Origin: an uncultured Prevotellaceae bacterium
GTDB lineage: Bacteria > Bacteroidota > Bacteroidia > Bacteroidales > Bacteroidaceae
Direction of reading: 5' to 3'
Length of the DNA stretch: 64,000 nt
Assembly: GCA_902786665.1 (NCBI GenBank)
Contig: CADADN010000049.1
Coordinates: 1 to 64,000, forward strand
Shown: positions 1 to 10,300 of the stretch, one piece after another
How the letters are laid out: the number at the start of each line of letters is the position of its first letter
Numbering within the stretch: position 1 is the first letter of the stretch
The notes under the pieces: model-generated
What the model was told of the DNA's origin: nothing
Database searches by the model: none
Seen by the model: the letters and a program-made list of their open reading frames with translations, nothing else
Translations under genes and position numbers: made by a program

Positions 1-6
1 CAGAGT

Positions 7-191
7 ACAGGCAGGCGGTGGAGTGCGAAGCACGGAACCCCTGCTAAAAGCGTGGTGTGAACAACAACCCCGAAGGGGTGGCAGAATGACAACTTCATAA
101 ACTTCATATCGTTGCTCTGTCACCCCTTCGGGGTTGTTGATTTCATACCATTGTCAAGCAGGGGTTACGCTTCGCTCCACCACCTGCCTGT
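7..191. repeat. Nested long inverted repeat
   Basis: The outer arms 7-45 and 157-191 are near-perfect reverse complements, both built around AACCCCTGCT and ACAGGCAGG, with a few small indels. Nested inside, 61-80 (ACAACAACCCCGAAGGGGTG) pairs with 121-138. Each inner arm also holds its own CCCCGAAGGGG or CCCCTTCGGGG palindrome. No open frame explains the stretch. It could fold as a long cruciform or RNA hairpin; a nonautonomous mobile element or a structured RNA are both possible. Confidence 0.75.
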
Positions 192-200
192 GGTCGTCCC

Positions 201-213
201 AGCCCTTCGGGCT
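201..213. other. Small perfect hairpin
   Basis: AGCCC-TTC-GGGCT forms a 5-bp perfect stem just right of the large inverted repeat. No T-tract follows, so it is not a clear intrinsic terminator. The rest of 214-290 is AT-rich with nothing recognisable. Confidence 0.4.
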
Positions 214-291
214 TCACTTCACAACCGGTTGCTATACAAGATAAATTACAGTTTTGTAAGGCATTTTCACTTCCGAAACTTAAGTATCTAA

Positions 292-358
292 TTTTCAATT
301 TTCAATTTTCAATCTTCAATCTTCAATTTTCAATTTTCAATCTTCAATTTTCAATTTA
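292..358. repeat. Heptamer array of the TTCAATT type
   Basis: About nine tandem 7-bp units alternate between TTCAATT and TTCAATC and end just before the tamL promoter. Similar pyrimidine-strand heptamers occur at 47247-47342. The array is noncoding. Confidence 0.8.
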
Positions 359-384
359 ATGAATGCCATATCGAAAAAAAACAC

Positions 385-392
385 TACTTTTG
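385..392 (+). promoter_or_regulatory. Bacteroidetes -7 box upstream of tamL
   Basis: TACTTTTG matches the TAnnTTTG -7 consensus. No good TTTG -33 box is visible. The predicted transcript start falls at about 397-400, right at the first possible ATG, which argues that translation begins at the internal ATG at 439. Confidence 0.5.
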
Positions 393-399
393 CACCGAA

Positions 400-2631
400 A
401 TGGAGACACTTGGTACACAAAGGGCAACTTCCTTATGGATGATGCTGGCTATGGCTTTGGTCATTGCCTGCCTTTCGGCGTGCTCTACGGCCAAGTACAT
501 CCCCGAAAACGAATACCTTCTCGACAAGGTGGAAATCAAGTCGAATGACAAGGACTTCGACCCGTCGCAACTGGAGCAATATGTTCGACTGAGAGGGAAT
601 TCGAAATGGTTCTCACTTTTCAAAATACCCCTTGGCATCTACGCCATGTCGGGAAGGGACTCCACGAAATGGGTCAACAGGACCCTCAAACGCGTGGGGG
701 AGGCTCCCGTGCTCTATGACACCGTACAAGCTATGGTCACGCAGCGCGACCTCCTCACGGCCTTGCAGAACATGGGTTATATGAACGCAAAAGTGAACCA
801 CTCCGTCAAGGTCAAGAAGAAGAAACTCAAGGCCATCTACACCCTCGAACCCGGGAGGCCTTTCGTCATACGCAACATGACTTATGACATCCAGGATCAA
901 AACATCCTCGACATTCTTGCAGAGAACGATTCCGCCAACCTCGTCCTGCACAGCGGTTCGCCTTTCACCATCAACGGACTGGACAGGGAGCGAAGCCGCA
1001 TCACGTCACTGCTCTTGGACAGAGGGTTTTACAAGTTCCATAAGGAATTCATAAGGTTCGAGGCCGACACTATGAGAGGAAGCCGACTCGTGGATGTCAC
1101 CATGCACATACTCAAATATCAAGAGCATAGCCAAATGCCTGAAACAGAGCACCCCAGGTATACCATTGCGAATATCGACTACCTCTGTGCCGACTCCACC
1201 ACCTCCCATATTCGGCAAAGTGTGCTCGAGGGAAGTACGGCGATACAAGTGGGCGATCCTTACAAGGCCTCGGCTGTGCAGCGCACTTATAACAACTTCA
1301 GCCGACTTAGCGCCATACGTTTCACCAACCTGCGGTTCACCGAGAGGGAGGAAGAGGGAATGCTCGACTGTCACGTCAACTACGGACTCAACAAACCAAG
1401 CACCATCTCCTTCCAGCCGGAGGGCACCAATACGGCGGGCGACTTGGGAGCCGCTGCCACACTCACATACCAGAACAGGAACCTTTTCCATGGGTCGGAA
1501 TTGCTCTCCGTCAGCCTGCGTGGAGCATTCGAAGCCATCACGGGACTGGAAGGATACCAGAATGAGGACTATGTGGAATATGGAGCGGAGACCAAGATAT
1601 TGTTCCCAAGGTTTGTCGCTCCCTTCCTCTCCAAGGATTTCAAGCGCGAGGTCAACGCTTCTTCCGAACTGTCTTTCAGTTACAACCTGCAGAACAGACC
1701 TGAGTTTCACCGCAGGGTCGTCTCTGCAGGATGGAGATACAGATGGGAGAAACCGCGAGACAAGTGGACATTCAAGTGGGATGCAATAGACCTCAACTAC
1801 ATCTATATGCCGTGGATTTCGTCCACTTTCAAGCAGCAGTACCTCGACAGCGTCAGCAACAGGAACGCCATACTCAGATACAACTACGAAGACCTCTTCA
1901 TCATCAGGACGGGATTCGGACTGACCTATAACAACGGACTCCACGCCATCAAGGCCAATGTGGAACTCGGTGGCAACCTGCTCAGGCTCGCTGCCTCGCT
2001 CATGGACTTCAATCGCAACCGCGACGGGCAATACGTGCTCTTCAACATAGCATTCGCACAATATGTAAAAGGTGACTTCGACTACACCAAGGTCTTCCAT
2101 CTCGACAATCAGAACTCCTTCGTCGTGCATGCAGGACTGGGTATTGCCTATCCTTATGGAAACAGCAGGGTGCTCCCCTTTGAAAAACGATACTTCTCGG
2201 GCGGAGCCAACTCCGTCAGAGGATGGAGGGTGAGGGGATTGGGTCCCGGCTCTTTCAAGGGTAGCCATGGCGCCATCGACTTCATCAACCAGACGGGTGA
2301 CATGAAACTCGACCTCAACCTGGAGTATCGCACACACCTCTTCTGGAAACTAAACGGGGCCTTCTTCATCGACGGAGGAAACATCTGGACCCTGCGGGAA
2401 TATGAAGACCAACCGGGGGGACAGTTCAAAATCAACGAATTCTACAAACAGATAGCCGTGGCCTACGGACTGGGGGTGAGACTCAATTTCGACTATTTCA
2501 TCATGAGGTTCGACATGGGCATGAAGGCTATCAATCCAGCATATGAAAACTCGCATGAACACTACGCGGTGGTGCATCCCGACATGGGACGCGACTTCTC
2601 CTTCCATTTTGCAGTGGGAATGCCATTCTAA
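400..2631 (+). CDS. tamL: TamL-type lipoprotein of the BamA/TamA superfamily
   Basis: This is an outer-membrane Omp85-family protein expected to work with TamB in envelope assembly. Seen: an N-terminal hydrophobic segment ending in an LSAC lipobox (residue 28 from the first ATG), POTRA-like region (about 35-400), and a C-terminal beta-barrel with the typical GGANSVRGW motif near residue 605 and an aromatic C-terminus (GMPF). A lipid anchor on a TamA homologue is characteristic of the Bacteroidetes TamL branch. The start is uncertain: ATG at 400 gives 743 aa, but the -7 box at 385-392 makes ATG 439 (MMLAMALVIACLSAC) more likely. The PagL-like gene follows after 10 nt, suggesting an operon. Confidence 0.85.
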   Translation: METLGTQRATSLWMMLAMALVIACLSACSTAKYIPENEYLLDKVEIKSNDKDFDPSQLEQYVRLRGNSKWFSLFKIPLGIYAMSGRDSTKWVNRTLKRVGEAPVLYDTVQAMVTQRDLLTALQNMGYMNAKVNHSVKVKKKKLKAIYTLEPGRPFVIRNMTYDIQDQNILDILAENDSANLVLHSGSPFTINGLDRERSRITSLLLDRGFYKFHKEFIRFEADTMRGSRLVDVTMHILKYQEHSQMPETEHPRYTIANIDYLCADSTTSHIRQSVLEGSTAIQVGDPYKASAVQRTYNNFSRLSAIRFTNLRFTEREEEGMLDCHVNYGLNKPSTISFQPEGTNTAGDLGAAATLTYQNRNLFHGSELLSVSLRGAFEAITGLEGYQNEDYVEYGAETKILFPRFVAPFLSKDFKREVNASSELSFSYNLQNRPEFHRRVVSAGWRYRWEKPRDKWTFKWDAIDLNYIYMPWISSTFKQQYLDSVSNRNAILRYNYEDLFIIRTGFGLTYNNGLHAIKANVELGGNLLRLAASLMDFNRNRDGQYVLFNIAFAQYVKGDFDYTKVFHLDNQNSFVVHAGLGIAYPYGNSRVLPFEKRYFSGGANSVRGWRVRGLGPGSFKGSHGAIDFINQTGDMKLDLNLEYRTHLFWKLNGAFFIDGGNIWTLREYEDQPGGQFKINEFYKQIAVAYGLGVRLNFDYFIMRFDMGMKAINPAYENSHEHYAVVHPDMGRDFSFHFAVGMPF

Positions 2632-2641
2632 AAAACTTACC

Positions 2642-3937
2642 ATGCCATATCGTCATCCATACCAACACATCATCACGCCCCACACATGCCTGCTGGCCTT
2701 TTTCTTGATTTTCGCAGGCAACATCAAGGCCGAAGAACAGGACTCCCTGACACATTGGGGATTTTCCGTGGTGGCCAATCCCGGAACCATCCTCAATATG
2801 AAACAATTCGACGGGAAATACGTTGTTCCGCACAAAAGCAATTTCTCCATCGGGGCGGAGTTGAATTATGCTACCTTGCCCGCTGACAGCGACGCATTTG
2901 CCTCTGACTATGACTTCCCGGTGTTCAGTGTGGGATTGAAATACGCATCCAACAAAAAAATCAAGTTCTTGAGGGATCCGGAATATGATTGGAGACCTGA
3001 GGACGTGAGGAATTACACTTCATACCTCGGTGACACATGGATGCTCTATGGGGCGATGAAAAGGAAGTTGTACAGGTCGAAGAAATGGATGGCAGACATA
3101 ACGGTCAGCATGGGAACCGCCTACAGCCACGACAAGTATGACAAGTATAAGAATGCGGACAACGAAATCGTAGGGTCGAGATGGCTCATCTACTTCGGTG
3201 CAGGATTGCATGCCACCTACCGCATCGCCCCCCAATGGGGAGTGGGAGCCGGACTGGAATACTGGCACGTGAGCAATGGGGCGTTGAACAGACCCAACAG
3301 GGGAGCCAACATTCTTGGACCATCCCTCGCACTTACCTATTATCCATATTACGAGACTGTCTATAACAACAGGAATGCAAAGGTGAATCCTCCTTTCAAC
3401 CCATATTGGTATCTCAATTTCACCGTCGGACTGGGGGCGAAGACATTGGAGGAGGACTGGAGTTATACCCAGTTCGACCTGCCTTCCGAAGACCCCGAAT
3501 ACCGCACGGAGGATTTCAAACTCTACACGGCATGGTCGACTGAAGCTGACATTATGTACCGATATGCGAGGAGATGGGCTTCGGGTGTGGGTATCGACCT
3601 CTTCCACGGCAGTTACGCCTCAAGGATAGAAGAGGTGGACAAAATCAACAACCACCCCGACAAGCACAGCCCATGGTCGGTGGGCATTGCTGCAAAGCAC
3701 GAGGCATTCTTCCACAATTTGTCCATGCATGTCTCATTGGGAGCATATCTGTACCGCGAAATGGGATACCGCGCCAAGTTCATTGAAAAGCGTTATTATG
3801 AGACGGTGGGTGTGAGATACATGTTCCCCTCGCTTGCCAACCTCACTCTCGGCTTCAAGGTGAAGGCGCATTATCTCAAGGCCGACTACACGGAATTGGT
3901 GCTGGCCATGCCCATCAGATTGGGAAAAAAGCAATAA
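2642..3937 (+). CDS. PagL-like acyloxyacyl hydrolase, outer-membrane barrel
   Basis: Probably an outer-membrane lipid A deacylase-family protein. The PagL-type signature H-x-S-N (YWHVSNGALNRPNRGAN, His209 and Ser211 from this start) is present, and the sequence alternates aromatic and polar residues as beta-strands do. A signal peptide (about residues 1-31, ending NIKA) supports export. At 431 aa it is far longer than proteobacterial PagL (about 170 aa), so the chain has two barrel-like halves or extra strands. I chose ATG 2642 rather than an upstream in-frame ATG inside tamL because it places the signal peptide at the N-terminus. The substrate is inferred from the motif only. Confidence 0.7.
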   Translation: MPYRHPYQHIITPHTCLLAFFLIFAGNIKAEEQDSLTHWGFSVVANPGTILNMKQFDGKYVVPHKSNFSIGAELNYATLPADSDAFASDYDFPVFSVGLKYASNKKIKFLRDPEYDWRPEDVRNYTSYLGDTWMLYGAMKRKLYRSKKWMADITVSMGTAYSHDKYDKYKNADNEIVGSRWLIYFGAGLHATYRIAPQWGVGAGLEYWHVSNGALNRPNRGANILGPSLALTYYPYYETVYNNRNAKVNPPFNPYWYLNFTVGLGAKTLEEDWSYTQFDLPSEDPEYRTEDFKLYTAWSTEADIMYRYARRWASGVGIDLFHGSYASRIEEVDKINNHPDKHSPWSVGIAAKHEAFFHNLSMHVSLGAYLYREMGYRAKFIEKRYYETVGVRYMFPSLANLTLGFKVKAHYLKADYTELVLAMPIRLGKKQ

Positions 3938-3948
3938 AAAGCTTGTTC

Positions 3949-4035
3949 TTAAAGAGGAGTTAAAGGAGTTAAAGAGGATTTAAAGAGGAGTTAAAGGGAC
4001 ATATGTATACTTGTTTGGAGAGTTAAAGAGGAGTT
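3949..4035. repeat. Dispersed GGAGTTAAAG repeat, copy 1
   Basis: Direct units of the GAGGAGTTAAAG type surround the core GTTAAAGGGACATATGT, the reverse complement of the core found near 25181, 29838, 30104 and 59336. It lies between the convergent PagL-like and DUF5103 genes. No T-tract terminator is visible. Confidence 0.7.
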
Positions 4036-4064
4036 CTCCCTCGCCCCCGGCCTGCGGCCGAAGC

Positions 4065-5321
4065 TTAAAATTTCACATGCACTTGTTGGTAGCCCACCAG
4101 TAGGTCGGTGCGGCCGCCTGGCTCGCGATAATAGACAAGGGCCTGGTATTGGTTCTCGGTTTGGAAGTAACTGCCCTCGGTGGGCATGATGGTGGGTCGG
4201 CCGTTGTCGTCTATCAGCACGTACTGATAGGAATAGTAGCCCATTTTCAGCATCATCTGGCCGTTGTAGCAATGGGTGTCGTAGTCATATTCCATCTGAT
4301 ATTGAGGTAGGAACTGGTCATAAGTCCAGTTGCCGTTGACAAACAGTTTCCCTTTCGCTTCATAAGGGCTGTTGAGTTGGAAATGCACCATCACATAGTC
4401 GGTCAGGCGGTTGTTCTCCACGTTGTCGCTGTTGCGGATGTAGAAAGCACCGTTGGCGTCCTCGTCGTAGATGTAGTTGGGACGTGGCTCGTCGGGGACG
4501 ACGAAGGCGTGGAACACGGAGCCGTCCCATCTGATGCGGTCGATGCCAAGGGTGGGGTGGTCGGTGTCGAGCACTTCGAACTTGTGGTATTCATTGCCGG
4601 CGTCGAAGATGAGGGCACGGTTATGGTCCCATTTCAAACCCTTGCCCATCATCGTGTATTGAGGTTCGGCGTTCACCACGGCATTGTCCCAACGACTGTT
4701 CTGCAGCACCACGGTCTTCACCTGCGAGGTGGGGTCTATCACCCTGCAATTGTTGTAACTCACCTCCATCGCCACTTGCTGGTGGCTGTGGTTGATGTCC
4801 ACGTCGGTGTTGCTCGTCACCTGAAGCCCTACTTCCATCTTCGGGTCCACCACCATGAAGCAGGCGGTGAACATTGGTTCTTCATCGTTGTTGTCGTCAA
4901 ACACCGTCAGGCGGTAGTTGCCGCTCATCTTTAGTTGGCAATGCTCATTGGGGATGACCAACCGGTAATGGGTGTAGAGCGTGTTGGTGTTGAGCGATTG
5001 TTCCGTGTCCTCTATCAGGTTGCCTTCCGTGAACCCCTCGATGTAGTCGCTTTCAAACAAGCCTTCACTCAACGACCAGTCGTACTCACAATGCTCCACC
5101 TTGTAAGTGAAGCGGCTGTACTCATGTGTCAGGTCGTCGAAGGAGATGATGATGGGTGTGCGGCTGTTCAAGTAGGTGACAGGAGGCGATAGCCAGTCGT
5201 CGCCAGCCACCACTTGGAGCGTGGCTATGCGGTCGTTGTAGATTTCGTGGCGTTGGGCGGTAGCCGTTGTGGCACCCAGGACCAGGATGGCGGCCAGTAT
5301 GAGGTGAAGGTGTACTCTCAT
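4065..5321 (-). CDS. DUF5103 (T9SS plug-type) exported protein
   Basis: Bacteroidetes-specific DUF5103 protein of 418 aa. The N-terminal domain has the characteristic VTYLNSRTPIIISFDDL and YKVEHCEYDW segments, and a signal peptide ends TATAQ (about residue 22). Members of this family were identified as the plug protein that closes the SprA translocon of the type IX secretion system, so a role at the outer-membrane T9SS channel is likely; that assignment comes from family knowledge. It is the last gene of a minus-strand series whose upstream neighbour encodes a secreted protein, but a 370-bp repeat-filled gap separates them. The length is normal for the family. Confidence 0.8.
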   Translation of the reverse strand: MRVHLHLILAAILVLGATTATAQRHEIYNDRIATLQVVAGDDWLSPPVTYLNSRTPIIISFDDLTHEYSRFTYKVEHCEYDWSLSEGLFESDYIEGFTEGNLIEDTEQSLNTNTLYTHYRLVIPNEHCQLKMSGNYRLTVFDDNNDEEPMFTACFMVVDPKMEVGLQVTSNTDVDINHSHQQVAMEVSYNNCRVIDPTSQVKTVVLQNSRWDNAVVNAEPQYTMMGKGLKWDHNRALIFDAGNEYHKFEVLDTDHPTLGIDRIRWDGSVFHAFVVPDEPRPNYIYDEDANGAFYIRNSDNVENNRLTDYVMVHFQLNSPYEAKGKLFVNGNWTYDQFLPQYQMEYDYDTHCYNGQMMLKMGYYSYQYVLIDDNGRPTIMPTEGSYFQTENQYQALVYYREPGGRTDLLVGYQQVHVKF

Positions 5322-5422
5322 TATTGTCGAATGTTTGGCAAATGGTTTTATTATCTTGATTTTCAGTCTCTTGTATTAAGAAATTCTAAAGTGTCATCCT
5401 TCTTCATTCTCCAAGTATTTTC

Positions 5423-5690
5423 ATTCTCCAAGTATTGTCTTTAACTTCGAGCGAAGCGATAACTTCCTTAACTTCTTTAACTTCTAACAACATCAACAAC
5501 ATCAACAACTTGATTCTCCAAGTATTGTCTTTAACTTCGAGCGAAGCGATAACTTCCTTAACTTCTTTAACTTCTAACAACTTCAACAACTTCATTCTCC
5601 AAGTATTGTCTTTAACTTCGAGCGAAGCGATAACTTCCTTAACTTCTTTAACTTCTAAAACAACTTCTAACAACTTCTAACAACATCAAC
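5423..5690. repeat. Three-copy tandem repeat with internal palindrome
   Basis: Three units begin with ATTCTCCAAGTATTGTC at 5423, 5513 and 5594 (spacings 90 and 81 bp). Each carries CTTCGAGCGAAG, a 5-bp hairpin, followed by AACTTCTTTAACTTCTAACAAC-like runs of varying length. Frames open across both strands only because the units lack stops, so I do not call a gene. Confidence 0.85.
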
Positions 5691-5694
5691 ACCT

Positions 5695-7356
5695 TCATCC
5701 CCCCGGATTCAAGATGATGTTGACGACCTGTGTCACGTCTGTGATGTTGACGGTGTTGCTTCCATCGATGTCGGCATTGGGGAAATAGAAATGCTCGGTG
5801 TTATGGCTGAGGATGTAATTGACCATCAATGACACGTCGGTGATGTTGACCATGCCGTCCAAATTGACATCGCCCATCAGTCCGCGTGCGGTGTAGCCGA
5901 TGACGACAGGATCGCTGGGCGTACCTATGGAGGCCGTGGGGGTGAAGGTGATGTCGCGGTCGGCTGTGGCGTCGAAGGCGCGGCCGAAGTCGTAGTCGTA
6001 GATCTTGAAGGTCACCTCTTGCTGTTCGGTGCTGTTGCTTCTGACACGCATGATGCCGTAGTCGGTGTCCTCAAACACGCCGTATCCCACGCACTCCTCG
6101 CCGATGAACGCTCCCACGGCCTTGTTGGAATAGTCGTCGAGGCGTTGCCCGTCGGCCTCCACCACCACATACAGAGTCATGTCGTATTGGTAGTCGAAGG
6201 CGTTGGTGTGCCAAGGGATCCTGATGATGCGCAACGTGCCTCCCGACCTGTCGTCGGTTCCAGTCACGTCGATGGGAAGGGTCTCCAACCCCATTGCGTA
6301 GACGTCAACCTCTCCGTCGGTCATGGTCAGGTCGGCGTCGGCTCTGATGCCCGTGCAGGGGATGGTCGCTCCTGCCTCGTCGTTATAGGCGCCGCCAAGC
6401 ACGTGGACCTCTGTCGTCCCGCCGCTGATAGTGACAAAACCTCCGTTGAGGACGGTGGAGCCAGTGGTGTATCGCTTCCCCTTGATGCCTGTGCTGCCGT
6501 TGCCGGTGACGATGATGCTGGTCTGGCCGCCGGCGATGTCCACCGTGTGGCGGGCGCGTATGCCCTCGCTGTCATCGCCAGTGACCATTAGGTTGACGAC
6601 TCCTCCCTTGATGCTGACGATGCTGTCTGCCTTCAAGGCCGTGGCAGCGTGTTCCACCGTGATGCTCACGGCTCCGTCGTTGATGCGGATGGTGCCGTAG
6701 TCGTCGGCATCGATGCCGTCGCCTTGCACCTCACGGATATCCACCGTGCCACCGTCCATCTGGAAATAGTTGTTCTCCCAATCGGGATTGCCTTTACCGC
6801 AATGGATGCCGTCGCTCACAGCGCCGAGGATGTTGATGAAACCTGTCGACTTCTTCAGCTCGATGTATTCCTTGGCGCAGATGGCGTGTTTCAGGTTGCC
6901 TGTCACGTTGAGGGTGCCTGAGCCTTTGAACTCAGGATGCCCCTTGAAGTATAGGGCTGCTTTCTGGGAACCCAAAGGGGAGTCGGCGAGGGTGTTGATG
7001 GTGCCGTCGGACAAGATGACGGAGACGCGCTTTCCGCATTCCACGTCAATGGCCGCCCCACCTTTGGCGTTGGTGAGTTGAAGGCCGTCGAGGCTCATCG
7101 TGAACTTGTAGTTGCCATTGAAGGTCAGCGAACCATTGTCGGATGCTCCCGATAGGGAATAGGTGTATTCCTGTGTGATGGTCGTGGAATTGATGACGAC
7201 GTGGGCGCCCGACACCGTGTAGGTGACTCCCTTGACATTGTCGGGGACGATGACAGAGGCGGAGGCTCCGTCGAAAATCACCTTTACAGTATCCTGTGCA
7301 TGCAACGGAGAGCATGCAAGGATGGCTAAGAGGAGGGAGACGAAAAATGCTTTCAT
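5695..7356 (-). CDS. Secreted carbohydrate-binding beta-helix protein with dockerin tail
   Basis: Extracellular protein resembling the Cthe_2159-type carbohydrate-binding domain family (PF14262): the middle is a right-handed beta-helix-like series with GIHCGKGN, GDGIDADDYGTI, GDDSEGIRAR and STGIKGKR turns. The last 60 residues are a dockerin-like pair of calcium loops (DVNLDGMVNITD and DIDGSNTVNITD). MKAFFVSLLLAILACSPLHAQ is a clear signal peptide, so I start at 7356. An in-frame ATG at 7383 forms an ATGA overlap with the upstream CotH gene, and re-initiation there is also possible. No cohesin partner is in the window; the ligand is unknown but probably a glycan. Confidence 0.75.
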   Translation of the reverse strand: MKAFFVSLLLAILACSPLHAQDTVKVIFDGASASVIVPDNVKGVTYTVSGAHVVINSTTITQEYTYSLSGASDNGSLTFNGNYKFTMSLDGLQLTNAKGGAAIDVECGKRVSVILSDGTINTLADSPLGSQKAALYFKGHPEFKGSGTLNVTGNLKHAICAKEYIELKKSTGFINILGAVSDGIHCGKGNPDWENNYFQMDGGTVDIREVQGDGIDADDYGTIRINDGAVSITVEHAATALKADSIVSIKGGVVNLMVTGDDSEGIRARHTVDIAGGQTSIIVTGNGSTGIKGKRYTTGSTVLNGGFVTISGGTTEVHVLGGAYNDEAGATIPCTGIRADADLTMTDGEVDVYAMGLETLPIDVTGTDDRSGGTLRIIRIPWHTNAFDYQYDMTLYVVVEADGQRLDDYSNKAVGAFIGEECVGYGVFEDTDYGIMRVRSNSTEQQEVTFKIYDYDFGRAFDATADRDITFTPTASIGTPSDPVVIGYTARGLMGDVNLDGMVNITDVSLMVNYILSHNTEHFYFPNADIDGSNTVNITDVTQVVNIILNPGG

Positions 7357-7379
7357 ATGATGGAATAGGTCAAGGAGTG

Positions 7380-10300
7380 TCATTTGATTAGGATTTTATG
7401 GTAGGTGCCATCGGCATGCCTCATCACGTAGACGCCCGGAGGGAGTGTGCCTGCATGGCCTTTCATACGTGTCCCGTTGAGATTGTAGAGGCCTTCCATC
7501 GTCGTGGTGGCAAACACTTGGTTGCCGGGGAGCATGATGCCGTCTGTCGTCTCGTCCATGGTCAGGATGACGGGATCCTGGAGACTGCCTTCGATATTGG
7601 CGTTGAAAGCCAAGGCTTCCTTGATGGTATGGGTCGTGCCGTCGATGTTGTCGACGGCAAGGAAGGTCAGCGGTTCGCCTCCCTCGCCGTGGATGGTGAT
7701 AAAGGCATGGTCGCCCACCCATTTGCCGGCGCCGCGACATTCGTCGGAGGAGAAGGCGAGGATGGTGTAACGGTCGGCTTCCTGCTGCATGCCGTCCATT
7801 TGCAGGACGGCCACCACACCCATGACGTTGGGATGGGCGGTCTTGTCGATGCCGAAGCGTTGCGAGAGGGGCCCGCGATGCTTGCCCTTGTTGACGTTCA
7901 GGGGTAGCGAGGGACTGGCGAACCTCAGGATTTTCGCCCTGTCGGTGTTGAGCATGTAGCCCTTGCCTGTTTCAAGGGAGGACAGCGAACCTTGCCAGGA
8001 ACCGTCGTTGAAAATCGCGAAACCGTCTTGTCCGATGATTTGGTCGCCTTCGTCGGCTGGGTAGTCGGCCAAGGCGGAGGAGAGGGGTTGCATGCCGTTG
8101 ACAGGATAGCCTATCCAGTTCCACCCTGGTCGCAGGGCGATGGGCATGTCGGGGCGGCAGGGGGTCTCGTCGCTGCTGAAGGTGTCGGATGCATCCATCA
8201 ACACTTTGTAGAGCGTCCCTGCCTCCATCAGTTTGAGTGGGCCGGTCATGCCGAGGACGTCATCCTTGTATGCTTCCTTCATCCAACCGGTTATCCGGTT
8301 GGCGTGGTCGGACAGTTGTGTGACGGAAACGGGAGTGGAGAGATTGTGAGACACCCAGTTCCATCCCGATGAGAGATGGAGGGTGAACAGTTGGTCGTCG
8401 GGCATGAGGTTCAGGTCTTCGCCCACGATGGTGTCACAGGAGAGCAGGGTGTTGGTGTGCTCGATGGTGGGTTTCGACATGCGGTAGAAAAAGCGCCCTC
8501 CGTCGGGATATCGTCCCATGCTTTGGTCGCCGTCGTGGGTGTGGTAGGTCATACCATCGACAAAGTTCTGCATTCCAGGATGAGCGTTGAAATAGTCGGC
8601 GTTGCGGGCGACAAAATCTTCACTGCTGCTTGCCAGGACCATGTTGCCGTCGGTGTTGGAGAGTTTGAAGTTGGCGTGGATTTGGGAGAGGCTTTCCAAC
8701 TTGTCCGCCCATACCAGCAGGTGGCCTCTGGCGGGGATGATGGTGTTCACCACGCCGTTGCCCTCTGGGATTTGGTATTTCAAGGGCTCGTCGATGTCGT
8801 CGCTCAAATACAGGCCTGCCACGTCGAGGTCGGTGTCGGTGTTGTTGTAAAGTTCTATCCAGTCGTTCTTCTTCATCCAGTCGTTGATGAAGACGCTGTT
8901 GCCGGCACTCACCTCGTTCACCTTGATGGGTACGGCGATGGCTGCCAACAATTCTTCGTCGGTGTTGGATTCCTCGTAGGTGGCCACGAGTGTGAGCGAC
9001 CCTTGGTCGGCTATGTCATATTCTGGGTCTGTGCCCAACAAGCGCCCTCTCTCGTCATACCAACCTTTGAAGACATAGCCTTCGGGGGCGGAGGACTTGA
9101 TGATGGCGGGTGCGAACAGGGTTCCGTCGAACCGGTCGGTGGGAATGGGGAGACCGTTGAGTTGAAGTTTGCCGGAAGGGATGTTGGAGGAGATTTTCAC
9201 CTGTTGGCCGGGAGTGGTGATTCGGGCGTTGCTCCATTGTGCCAGGGCGTCCATCATCTTGTTGCGTCGTGTCACCGTGAGTGCGGCTTTGACGTAACCT
9301 GCTGTGGGGTCGGTGGAGAGCCCCTCCCAGGCAAGGGCGGGGTTCATCTCGTCGGACATTCGGTCGATGATGTCGGCGCACCTCGTGGGTTCGAACACGC
9401 TGCCTGCCACAAGGCAATAGGTGTCGATGAACTGCTTGCGGAAGGTGTCGTTCTCCATCATGTTGAGGAAGATGGACACAAGGGGGCATCCGCTGTTGTT
9501 GGTGATGTGGGTGAAGGCATAGGCATCGTAGCGAAGGGCCTGGTCGATGTCGAAGAGCACGATGTGGAATTTGCCGTCGTCGCCCTTGAAGGCCTTGCAG
9601 TTGTTGCCGGGCCAATCGTCGCCGCCGAGGAAGATCTGGGTGGCCATGTAATTGATGAACTCGTCCATGTCCACCATGTTGCAAATCTGCTCGTAGGTGT
9701 CGGCGTCGCTGGCGGATGCGGAGAGCGTCCTCCATAGGTTGAAAGCATCGGCATTGCCCACCTTCACGTCGATGCCGCCGCCAAGTTCCATCTGGTCCAT
9801 CAGGTCGGTGTCTATGCCGTAGTTGGCATAGGCGAAATGCTTGTTGCTGGGTTCCCGCAGGTTGAGCATCCCCTGGTATTTGCCGTTGATGAAGCTGTGC
9901 ACGGGCATGTAGTCCTGGCAGTCGAGGTGGAACCCGCTGCTGATGATGATATGCTGCAGCGAGGCGTCTTTGATGCGGCACAAAAGGTCGTTGCCGCCAT
10001 TGCGCAACTGCAGCGCCTTGTGCTTCAGGTAGGGTTTGTTGTCGAAGAAGGGATGGTTCACGAAGTTGAGCCCTTCGTATTCTTTCTTGGCGATGAGCTT
10101 GAAGTTGAAGGGATACCATGACCGGCTCCATCCGCCAAACCTGGACAAGGACATCTCTTGCTCGTGGTGGTTTTGGTTGTCGGGGGTGAAGTAGCTGAGA
10201 TGTACGGGGCGCTCCCAGTCCATGTTCCAGTTGCAGTTGAAGTTGACGCCGCCGCCGGTGATGCCTTTGGTGCCGGTGACGAAGACGCCCATCTCGTCGT

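Noticed and set aside
1006..2337. 443-aa open frame on the minus strand over tamL
   Set aside because: It is antisense to a well-supported gene; the sequence has no domain-like pattern and reflects codon bias of the real frame.
5404..5673. 89-aa frame made of LEVKEVKEVIASLEVKDNTW repeats
   Set aside because: Generated by the three-copy intergenic repeat; the flanking tails vary and there is no promoter or start context.
8376..9737. 453-aa plus-strand frame within the CotH gene
   Set aside because: Val/Gly/His-rich composition with no motifs; shadow of the minus-strand CDS.
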